NCBI GenBank assembly: GCA_013407085.1
Contig: JACCGJ010015422.1
Location: 1-64,000, forward strand
From: Atriophallophorus winterbourni
Taxonomy: Eukaryota > Platyhelminthes > Trematoda > Plagiorchiida > Microphallidae
Direction: 5' to 3'
DNA length: 64,000 nt
Positions 44,401 through 56,400 of this stretch are shown here, piece after piece (the first letter of the stretch is position 1; the number at the start of each line of letters is the position of its first letter). The position numbers were made by a program, and so were the translations under genes. The notes beneath the pieces were generated by a model. The model searched no databases. It saw only the letters and a list, made by a program, of their open reading frames with translations, and was not told the DNA's origin.

Positions 44401-47400
44401 AGCGGCATGCGAATACGCGCTGGAATCTCATTGCCATTGCTATTTTCTTTTCCCATATCTGTCTAGGTCTTGGCAACCTGACAATGCAGCCTTTGACTGT
44501 GCCTCTCCTTTCCTTGATCAGTCTTTTGCTTTCATATATACATACATTCCTTATTTCTTGGGAGTTAGCCTTATTTGCTCAATGATGTTGTATGGACGCA
44601 CAAGTATACTACACTTAGCTTGTTCTAAGACGCTGCTACCACTGGACAACGATTTATCTTTTCATTGTTTAACAAACCTAAAACTGTATGGGAACAGGTA
44701 GTAATAATTAATTAACTGTTTGTGTTAAAACGACCCACATACTTTAGACAATTAAGCAATTAGCGCCAAATCGGCTGAACCATGAACCAAAGTGGATTTA
44801 CGTCGACTCAAATTTGTTCTTGAAAGCCGTGTTCCGATATATTGTCATTAGTTCTTAGCTGTTAGTTGTTTCACCAGGGATATGTCCCATGCCTCCAAAC
44901 TTGAGCATGAAACCCGCAATGAAGTGTAAGTGTGGAGATGCGAAGAACAAAAAATATTGGTCTTTGCTCTGCGTCTGAGCGCTGGGGTTTGCTGTACAAA
45001 GCCGATTTAACAGTGCCTTTGAAGTCTAACATTGTTTAGAATTTTACAATTATTTCAAACCTCATTGAACCTAAGCTTAATGTCTTCTCCTGATGAAGGC
45101 CAACAGTCCGAAAACGGTTGTGGAGTTCAAGTGCAGGGTGTGAGCAACATAGAAACCTGAGCGTGAATTGTTTGAACAAACGTGCTTGAAATGTATCTTG
45201 AGTTGTGAAAAGTTGGTTTTTATAACTGCTCACTTTTCGCAGTTACTGCGCATCTGCCCTGCACAGGAAACGCCTCATAATCAGATTTTGAAAAAATAAG
45301 TTGAAATTATTAGCATTTTGTTGCTCCTTTGTCGGCATCCTGATTGTCTACAGTGTGTACGTCGAAGGCATTTGTGAGCTAGGCATGGTATCGTTGAGCA
45401 CGTTTCCTGCTTGTCTGATGGAATCGGCTCTCAGGTTAACTCGAGTTCTAGGTTGCCACGCATTCATCATCGTAATGTTATCTTGTAGGCTAGTGCATAA
45501 TGCGATACTGGACTGTAATAATGCGCCCGTCGCTGCTTTCGTGCTTTTCTTTGTTTATTTAAAGATATTGCAGTTTGCCTGTAGCATTCGGAACGCACCG
45601 GTCGCACACATATTCCTTCGTTTATGATTAAAATATACAAACAAATTGGTTAAAAACTGTCTACTTGCTTTTTGCGTTGCATTAACTTTGAAAGGATTGG
45701 TCGAGCAGTCATGCGCAGGAATTGACTCCATCATGGAAGGTACGGCGTTGTCACGGACGTGGGGGGTGTACCTCGGTGTGTGCTGTTCCCCGTTCCACCC
45801 GGCCGGCCGTTTTGTCGTGTGGTAGAACCTACGGAGATATTCGTTTGTGGTTTCTGGATCCGATCGATGGTCGACTGACCTTGAACGCTGTGGTCCCTGG
45901 CTTGGATGCTTTGACCTGGGTCGAGAAGCTTTTCGTCGACGTTGAGGGTCGTTTGTTTGCTCTCGGATTTCAGTCGGTGAGTGACATCTTCTAAGCGGTT
46001 ATTTCTTCATTCGGGTTCCGTTTTTGCTTACTCGTGCATGCCACTTGCTTCAGGACAACTTCAAGATCTGTCGGCTCGATCGAAACAATTCAGACCACCA
46101 TCAATCTGAGCGTGCGATCTGCTTTGAAGGAGGGTTGACTAATCGAGCTGAACTGCAAATACCTTGTGGGGGTGGCAATCGCTATTGGGATTTTTGGATG
46201 TCTAATTCTCCTCAAAAGATTCCTTCCGCGCTAGCTGTCATAAGTCGCGGACACGTGCGAATAACCGAAACCGTGCTATCAGCTGACGATGCAAATTTAT
46301 CCTTGAAGGTAATCGGCGTTCGTGTTATAGTCGTTCTGCCTCTTCTCTGTCAAACATTTGGAGTGTTTGTTTACGTCTGACTTCTGCTTTTTTGAAATGT
46401 ACGGTCTTGTATGATATTATTCCATCAGCTTTCCTGAGTGGTCAATCGTAAGTTGATCGATCATTCGAAGCGGGTCGCTACTGTTTTCACCGCACTCTGT
46501 CCACTGGATAATGAAATATCACTATCGGTTATGAGTCCTTGCTCTATGAGTTTCTAGTGCCGTGTAATCTTGAACTGATGCGTATTGCAGTTGCTGTTCG
46601 AATACTCTATCATTCAAATACTGCTGCTCCTTGCCACAATCACGCCGCTTTCTATCTCAAAATTCAACGTAATACTTGATTAGATATTTTACCCTCGCTG
46701 TCGTTGTGTAACGTCTGTTTGCTTTTGTCTCGAAACTATTGTCGGATTGATACATGTATTTTTCGAACGAAGCGACAGCTGTCATGTTTTTACACCAATC
46801 AACTGATGGGCTGGTTCGGTCCTGTGTTTATTGGAATTGTAGAGTGAAAATGGCGACCGAAATTTCAAAACATTACATTGCGTCACACTTATTGTCTGCC
46901 CTCGTCCGTTCGTGGCAGTGAAATACTTTGCACCGGTTGCCAATGGGATATTACTTTTGGCGCTGTTCAGTTTATTACGTGCACCCGGCATTCACCTGCG
47001 TGTGCAGCTGCAACCGTACTAAATTGATCTGCCTCTGGTATTGAGCTTCGTGCTGAAACCCGCTGGAGTGTCACTTCCCTTTTCTTATATTCGTCTAGCC
47101 CTGGGCAACGTGGCAGCATCTTAGCCTACTTGTAGTCTCTGAATGTGCGGCAGTTTGTCTGGATTTTGGCTTGTGATATAATGCATACATACATCTCATA
47201 CATACACCGCACGACCGGTTTTACGCGGTGTGTACAAATCCGGTAGGGACCGTACGATGAGGATCTGCATGCCTTAATCTAACAGTAGAGAAATGGTAAA
47301 CATGGCCTGAGGTTGTAAGCCACTGTTGGAAAAAGCGTACACGACGAACCTGTGCTTGTGTGGAGTCGCTTGATTTCAAATTTGTGAATTCATAAAGGCA

Positions 47401-50400
47401 TCCGAACAGCATTATAATTTCGACACATCTAACATTGATTAAGTAGCATGATTTGTGTTTTCGTCTCGCGGTGTGAAAATGTTTAGATTCTACTTTACAT
47501 AATTGCTTTTGAGGTGCATTTCATGACGTATCATCGTTTATATTCAAATCAAAACGAAAAATTCTAGTAACTTCAACAACTGCTGTCATTTAGAAAATAA
47601 TAGCCACATTTATTTCCGAAGTGACAGCTTCTGTGTGCTGCCGGAAGTCAGTTGGCGTAGGTACATCATGGTAGTTTTTCTTGAATAGTAAACCGAAGTT
47701 TTCACTAACGTCATGCTCATCTCGCCATAAAATTTATGGTTCTATGCATTCAGTTCAGAAAGGCTTCTGTTTAAAATCTTCGTTCTGTGGTCGATTTCTT
47801 TCCCCATTGCTTGTTTATAATAGAGCTCATCCGTGTGGTACCTATGAAATCTAGATATATGGCATAGATAACAGCACACTGAATAAATCTGCACAGCAAT
47901 GAACTGCAGTCTCAGTAACATTATGGCTTTCCTTGTTTCCTCTAGATCTGGCTAGCTAGGCAATATTTCAACCTACATGCTGTCTATTAGGTTATGTTTT
48001 GCCTTCCCCGTAATTCCATGACTTTCACTCTCGTGGCTCATAGACAAGAACGGCGACATATTAACACTCGTTGAGTCAGTAGCAAGTGCTCAGAGACAGC
48101 CGATTTCTGATCGCAATCTATTAGGCACAATCGTATCACGCATGCCCCTCTAGTGTTACTTATTGACCGCACATGCACAGTAGTTTTCTAACCACCATCC
48201 ACTCCGAGTACAATGATTGATGGTGGCCATTACCTAGTTTGGTATAAACACCGATTACGCTGCAATGTTCGTAGGCCGATTCGCCATATATCATATCATG
48301 CTCCCGGTTAATATAAACAAACTATTTTTAAATGTCATGCACCCGAATGCTTTTACAGCCTGCGCTTCATGGTCGGGACATCAATTGTTGCATTTTGTTC
48401 AGCTTTCCGAGTGAATCCCCCGGGGCAAACAACCGTGGTTAGTAACTCTTTTTATGCGACAACTTTGCTTGTTTAATTTTCTTTTTCTATTTACTATCCA
48501 ACAGCTGTGGTAAATGGAAATAGAGCGGTAACGATTCACAGTGCTCAACCGACATTCAGCCGCGGAGACTGTATTGCAGCTGATAATGTTTTGTCATTTT
48601 CATACGTTCGGTCTCAGTTTCTAAACATGATTACATTTGTCTGTGTACCCATTACTTTACTCATTATTCACCTTGTGTATTAATCGATACGACGAAAGTT
48701 GGGCGTTCCACACCTCACGTATTAATACGGCTGTGAAATCGTGCAGCACTTCTGTGCTATGCAGCTAACACCGGGTTAAATTGATGTGCCATCGGTAGTG
48801 AGCTGCATGCGAATACACGCTGGAGTCTCACTGCTATTTCTGTGATCATATCTGTCTTGGCCTTGGCAACCCGACGGTATCTTGGCCCACGTGCAGTTAA
48901 TGACTTGGTGGTACTGGATCAGGGTTGTGATTTTATGCATACATGGGAGGGACAAGACGTAGTCGCGATGATGGTGAATTTCGATGATACGTTTAAACAA
49001 TTATCGACTGGTGTTAGAACACGTTATATTTCAGCAAAATTTTGGCACTAACGAATCATGATTTTGTGCATTATACTTTCTGCGGTACAATTGAATGCTG
49101 AATCTGGAAAAGGTTTTCAAGAGATCAAAAAAATCGCGACCACGAGATCGCACAGTTTGATCATATCCCCCCCGGCGTGCAGATGGTATAGCAATCAGCG
49201 GAGTTTTTGATGCATCCCCCTGGAATCATCAAATATCCCACCCGACTCTTGGTGAAATCGTGGCGAAAATAATCAACCATCATGCAAGAATGTTTGACAA
49301 TCTTTTGGGCAGTCCAATTTCGGTATAATGTCATACCATACGTCTTCACCATGGCTGATCTTGTTGAAAGATCACAGAGAATAGTCGGGGCTCTTTACTA
49401 GTTCACTTTACGTACTGTACGCACGTACCTCACTATGGGTGTCATAGATATAACTTATTCGACAGTATTGCGTTGGATTAGAATCTGGTGTAAACTGCGA
49501 TTTCCAACCCCATCTTTGGTAACCTGAACGATCTTTTTGTAAATCTGGAACCGTTATTTTTGGCTCCTAATGACATATATTTCTATAAACATTAATGATA
49601 ACGGCGGTCATTTTGGTTGCCGCTGCAATCCGGGCTGAACAACGTTTTCGAGAGAGAGTTGCAAGCACCTGACACCTTCGAGCTAATTCACGTCGCCATT
49701 CAGTGTTTAAAAATGAGTGGCATGAACCATCTATTTCGACCAAAATCCTTGATTGCTCTTTGGAGAATCCCCAACTTTAGTAAACTCATTGACAGACTAC
49801 ACTGCGAAAATATGTGAGCCTAGTTACACAAGCAATCGAAAATTTTGCTAATTCCCGTTCGAAATGTACACTGTTGTTAGGTCACACGAGGTTTATCACC
49901 GTCCACTCAATCTAACACTGACACTTCGCAAAAGCGCTAGAATCACAGCTTTTCGTTGCACTCTGCCTTAAATGTCGCTGATTTACATCTATAACCTTCT
50001 TGCCTTCACTTTTATACAAGGTTGAAAAAAAGAACACGAAATTTTTCGCTTCGCGTCTTCCTTTAATCTTGATTAATCCCGTTTTTAAAGCCTACCTTAT
50101 GATTAACAAACCGTGGTGACGTGTAAGCTTGCCAATAGCACACTTCGCTTTGTCTTGTCGAAATCACTTCAGAGTTCAAGGTTTTTCTTATCTCTCAGGT
50201 AGATCAGTAAACCTCAAATTCTCTATGTTAGGCGCAAAAAATAGGTCGTTCGTTTTCGCCGCAGTCTTCTCGGATCAGTGATACGCTGTTATTTTATTTG
50301 TCTATTCGCGGTTTCCATCTTTTCTCGGTAATTTTCTTGAACATTTTACCGACAAATACGTGCATCATTCACTCGGGACAGAGCAATTTATGGTCCATCT

Positions 50401-53400
50401 TTACATTTCACTGTCCGAAATGCCATCGTGCGTCTTTTTCCAACGCACCATAAGTGACGTTTGTCGTACACTTTTTTGGTGAACTGTCTACCATCAGCTG
50501 CTTTCTGTTTCATTGAAAGTCAAAATTAGTGGGGCGCTGTTCCCACGAATTATTCTTTACGTAATCGATTGTCCTTGCATACACGCTGTAACTGAGAATT
50601 CGCTGGGGATGTTGTGTGAGAACCTCCTATTCGAGATTTTAGTCGCGTAGACTTGAAAATTATGTTCTGAAATGTGAATTTGACAAACAATTTTTATTTG
50701 TGAAGAGTTTTATAGCTTGATTTGCAAGCTAAACTTACTACCGATATTGAAGAGAATATCATCGTTATTTTTCCTATGATATTCATGGGATAATCGAGTT
50801 ATTGTGATCGGCTCTACGCCAACTCAATACCGGAATCTATAACTAATAGGTTATTTGTTGAACTTCGCATAAAATCGGGCAAAACACTTTTGGGATACTG
50901 CCGTCGAAGTCTAGAATGAGCATAAGCGTGAATGCGAATAACCACCCAATGAGTGCTGCTTTCGGAAATATTGCTATTGTGAAAGCTTTTAGTTGTCTCT
51001 TCGTTCCAAATGCATGCCTTGGTCACCTTTGTGATGTATCATGCTTAGCGCGTCTTTTCTTAATGACAACTGTTGTGCTTAAGCATCCTCTTCTTCACGG
51101 CCAGAGATGCATAGTTACCTACAATACAATCATGGGAACTTGTACTAAAGGTGTTTGGGACAGGCAGTCATAAGCCAACTCGTCCATAATTATAACCGGT
51201 TAGACTGACCCGTCTATGGATCAGCAATTGTTTTGTACTTCCCCGGATAACACCGCGATAAATGGATTTGCCACCGGAATCCCACCTCTGTTTTTCAGTA
51301 TTTTGCCTACATGCAGTCCATTGCTTTACGGTGGATTTTTAACTGTTATGTGTCTTTGAGTGATTTTTTATTTATTCGGTAAGCGAACTAGCTCAATTGT
51401 TCACAGCAAGGCCATAATCTGCACCCTACCAGTTTGAGGAGCCCTCACGAATTCCGAGCGTCGAATCACAGATCGGATAATCTAGCTTAACCTTAGCCCC
51501 GTTAGTTGTATACTTCTACGCATGTGGGCCGCTGTGTCAACCAACCTTGACCGTGTTCACTTGTGTTAGATTGGTGTGGATACACACTAGTAGGTAAATC
51601 GACCACTGATCCTGGTCATGCCTACAAGACGTGAAACATTGTAGGCGTACTATAGGCTGTTTAACGGTAAGGTCAAACCAGTAGTGGGGGGGTAGACTAC
51701 TGCGTAATCATGTTCCCTGTTCTGACTATCACCCTTGGTCTGACGAAGCTTCTGTGTCACAAGTGAAACGTTACCCAAAACCTCCTCTAACCGACTGTAC
51801 TCAAATTTCTTTGTATTTGATTAATCGCTTTCGCCGTGTTCTCTTCCTTCCACGTTCTTTATCTGCAGATTTCTGAAACCGTTTCTTAATCTGTTTTCAA
51901 GTTCGAACAAGAAAACCTTATAATCTTGTTACAAACGAAAACCAGTTTATTCCGGAATGTTGGACAGAACTGGGTTTGCTTTTCGCTGTTTGTTTAAATG
52001 GTTTCTAACGCTCAACAAGCGTGTTTATTTCATCGATTGTGTTTTTTAGTTTCTAGCGCCTCGACATTCTCTATCGTTAATTACGACCACTTGTTATTTC
52101 GATCATTGTCGCATTTGCTAAACAAACTCGTGCCTTTACGTTTTACTGTATGCGTTTGACCACTGTGCCTCCTAAACTCGATATTTTTGAAATTCATGCT
52201 ACTCAATATCAACTTCGTTTAAAATACTCTGAACGGCCTTCTGCTGACCACGTGCGTTTATACCTCTTTAGCAGCAGTGATTCTTACACGCTAGCGTCAT
52301 CAACATCGAAATAGCGAGTAGCGTGGGTTGAGATACCTTGCACAATTTTATCCTTCCCAAGCATCGCATTCGTGCACCACAGACTGCGCACGATCCCTAA
52401 GATCGTTCATATGGCCGGACCTTCCCAAGTTTATCAACCTTTTATTTTGTCACCTTTCTCCAGACGTTCCGACTGACCGCACTCTATACTGCTTCGCGGG
52501 TTCGGAGGACACATTCTTGTCCAGTTGGTCTATTGACGTGGTGAACCATTCGAATTTAGGTGAGTCACGTGTTCCCACACTTGCTACAATTTCGTGTTCT
52601 CCTCTGCAACCGTACAAATGTTCTTTTGAAGCATTTTACATTGCATATCGAACTTGTCTCACCATAGCGGTTTTTATGTTTGTCTGTATTTTGGAGGATG
52701 TGTCAAAGCTGCTTAGCTCAACTATAGTTCATACCACGTCTGCCTGTGGTTAAAATATCACCTCCTCCTCCGTGCTATCCGAATATTCGGACGTCTGGTT
52801 GTATCGTATTTTGAATCCACCGAACCACTACCACAGGGGTTGCTTGTTTTTGTGTGTAAATTGTTGTTTTTTGTTATCATTAATCTTCATAAACATGCTT
52901 GCAACTGGTTACTGTCAAATTTTTCGAACAACAGTGGGCTGAACATATTCGGTATAACTTCAAAGAATTTTTAATTGGAAAACAGAGGATCTCATTTTTC
53001 ATGCTCACTTGCTTCGTTCTATTTTCGTTTCATCTTTCCGCTGAAGGGGCGACCTTCACTCGCGTGCCATTGTGTGTTCGCGTGGTTAAACATGGTGGTC
53101 ATACAAACCGTTGCGAGCGGTGATGTCAAAGTTCATTCAATGGCTCTAGGCACACGATGGATCCTTAATCATTTGCCCTTATCGGATCAGTGTAAAGCGT
53201 TTGTGTGGCGTGAGTGATGTGATATTTCTTGGTGAATATTTTGATGCTGGATATCTTGACGTAGTAGGCATCGATCACATTGTTTTTGAGCACGTACGTA
53301 CAATATAATGGAATTAAGTATAAAAGCTGTTACAGCAGTGGCTTTAAACATTGTTCACACTTGTTGATAGGGGCACAGATCCTGGTCCTATTGTCCGTAC

Positions 53401-56400
53401 CTGATGAGTGCAAACAGCACGAAACCGGTCGTGGGGTGTGGGTATGTGTGTGTGTGTGTGTGTGTGTGTGATGAACGTCCATGCAAATTAGAATCTTTGC
53501 TGCTGACCATCGGTTTAACCCCATTTAAATATGTATGGACAAATGTGATTGAACAAGTTGTTGATGCCAACCTTATCCAACATTAGTTTACAAGCTCAAA
53601 TTGTTTACCATTGCTCCACTGTTTCAAGCCTCGCAGATCCTGATCGTATTGTCCCTACCTGAAGTGTACAAACAGCATGGAGTTTGCTGTGTGGTGTGTT
53701 TGATGAAAATGCTAGCAAATATGGATTTACTGAAAAATTATCAACCAGCAAAGATAAATGAGGATATGGATACTGTCACATATTAACGAAATTACTGAGA
53801 TTGAGCCTGGCTTTGGGTCAGTTCAAGCAAAGTACTTATAACACTCGACCAAAATTACAGTCATCTTGTTGCTGGCTAAATATTCTGAGGTGATCTGTAT
53901 GAAAGTACAAGCCTGATCCAGGCAAAGTGCCGCACAGTCGGAGACTGTGATCTAGTGCCAGTCATTGCCATTTGGTCCTCACGAAAGTGTCTCGTAACTT
54001 CATTGAAATTTCAAAGAAATCAGCCCGCAAAACTTCATTCCTACCATCTTGATGTTTTTTTGTCATATGCTCAATCGATATGATCCGATTTGGCTTCAGA
54101 TTTTGAGCGTTTGCATTCCCTGTCCACTAGCCGTTGGTTTTGATGGTGCATGTCTCATTAGCGCTTTATCTATTTGGCTTGCATTTCAGACACCTCCATA
54201 AGGGAAGGCTTGATCGAACATCATCGCGGTCATATATCAAGCATCCGTTGCATGACCACACCCACTCATCTGGATGAATCTGCTCCAAGTGCCCAACGCA
54301 AATGTGCATTCCTCGTAACTGGTGGATGCGGTAGTCAAATCGGTCTCTGGTCACTCTCCTGGAGTCTCGCAAATAACCTTTGGCGTCCTGGCTGGTTGGG
54401 ATCGGTGCGGTTAAGACATGCAGCGCAGCCTCGATCCTATTCGGACTACCGATTGAGGACAGATTTACATGTGATGGCGGTCGTTAGTTCTTATATCCCC
54501 GGTGATAATACGAAGCTGTTGATCGTGGCTGCTTGCTCGGATGGGTCCATTCGGTATGTGTGTTGGCGTATATTTTCGAGTGACCCATTTCGCTTTTCAT
54601 CCAGCTGAGGCTAATCCTGCATAATGAACAAAAAAATGATCATGGCTTCACTGCTATTGGTTTCACCGCCGTTCGTATAACAATCGGTGTAATTTAATCC
54701 GGAATTCTCGTCTTCAATGTTTCACACAAGAAATTCATTGCTTAACGTGTTGATGAATATTTGAAGTGTGTTATTGCTGTCCTGTTGTCTCAGCGAGAAC
54801 GCTGTGTTTACCTTGAATACGATTCGATCGATCCCCCGCAAGGCAATATATCACGTCCTGTCAATGTTCTGTTTTCTTTTCTAATCAGGTGTTTTTCTTA
54901 TGGGCAGTTCATTTATAGGACAAACCCCTATTCCTTAATTCGTGTGTCTCGCCTTCACCACTTTGATTGTGTGTGCGTGATAGGAAATAAATCCCAATAA
55001 AGCTACTAAAATTCGGATTGTTGTCTTCAAGCTTAATCGGTTGTGTCCGCCTTGTCAATTGGAGTGACTAACAATGCTCGCTGCGATGCATAGCATTTGA
55101 AACCGATTTGCTATTGTCTTGAGCCTTTATTGGCGGGTTCTTATTCATCATTCAACTGTATCTACTGGGTGAATTGCAGTTATATCAAATGCCGAGCTTC
55201 AAGATATTCTCTTATCCGGTGATCCATCTTCTAATGCCGTGCCTCTCCTTACGAAAAGTTGGTATTCATGACGAATTTACCTTCAGTTGATGCTTTTTGT
55301 TCATTTGTTGCACTAGTTCACGGAATCGTTTGGACAGTTACCCTGCGTGGTTGATGATCCCTAAGCATGAGTGACAACCGTTCCCTTATACATGAACGTA
55401 TCTCCTCTAGTCGATCAGAGCCGATGAGTCATGGGATCTGTTGTGATTGGAAAGAAAGCACACCATAGATTTGGCATATCTTCCCGATTTGATAGCTTGA
55501 TGTGCTTGTTTAAGACTGCTTCTTCCTGTCAAAGTACATTTTTACCCTGTCTAAATGTTTTGATTGTACAACGGTTAACAGTATTTTCCACTCAAAAATT
55601 TATCAGGAATTCTGAATGTTGAGTTGATGTATCAAATCTTAGCTGGCCTCAAAGCCCCTTCCTCTTAATATATTCCACGGGTATTGTTGCTTTCGGAAAC
55701 TTTGTGATGACATCATTGTATTTTCAATTTGCAAACCGTTACAATCCAGTGTGCTTTTAGGCCCTTCACTCTTTTTTAATGAAACTTTTCCTTCTCTTTT
55801 CAATTGGTTTAAGATTGCTCTACGTGGTCCCACCGACTGCTTCGAATGACCTATTTGCCCATTTCCAGGAATCTGTCACCTCTTGTGGATGGAAGACCAT
55901 TCGCCCTTCTTATCTGGACTTGAAAATCCTCGAGCTGTCAAATTATTCGTTGAGCATTGTGGCCACAAACACAGTAGGCTCACTGAAGTGTTTTTCTGTG
56001 ATTGACTGGACCGATCAAGAACAGTGTAAACTGGAACACTGTTGGACTCTGAATACCGAAGCTATGGAGACGAAACCTTCGTTAAATTGTGTTGATGTAT
56101 TTCGCCGCTATATTGTTGTTGGTTCAGATGACGGACGTATTTACGTTGCCAATATTCCAGTTGACCATCCTCGATGTCCGAAATGGTGTGCCTCGGAACC
56201 AGGACACCACAGCGCTGTGATCAAGGTCAGCTGGACCTCAGAAGCGGACGATCAGCTGTTCGTTCTTTCTCTGGCCAGTGATCATCGTCTGGCTACTTGG
56301 AGCGTAGATTTTTGTGGTGATCAGGTGGTCTTGCACCCAGTACGTCGTATTTTGCTTTCAGGAATTGGTGATCCTCATGGCTTGGCTTTGGAACGCTCAA

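Noticed and set aside
53404..53586. 60-codon frame through the (GT)n tract
   Set aside because: Val-Cys repeats from the microsatellite overlapping the ribozyme motif.
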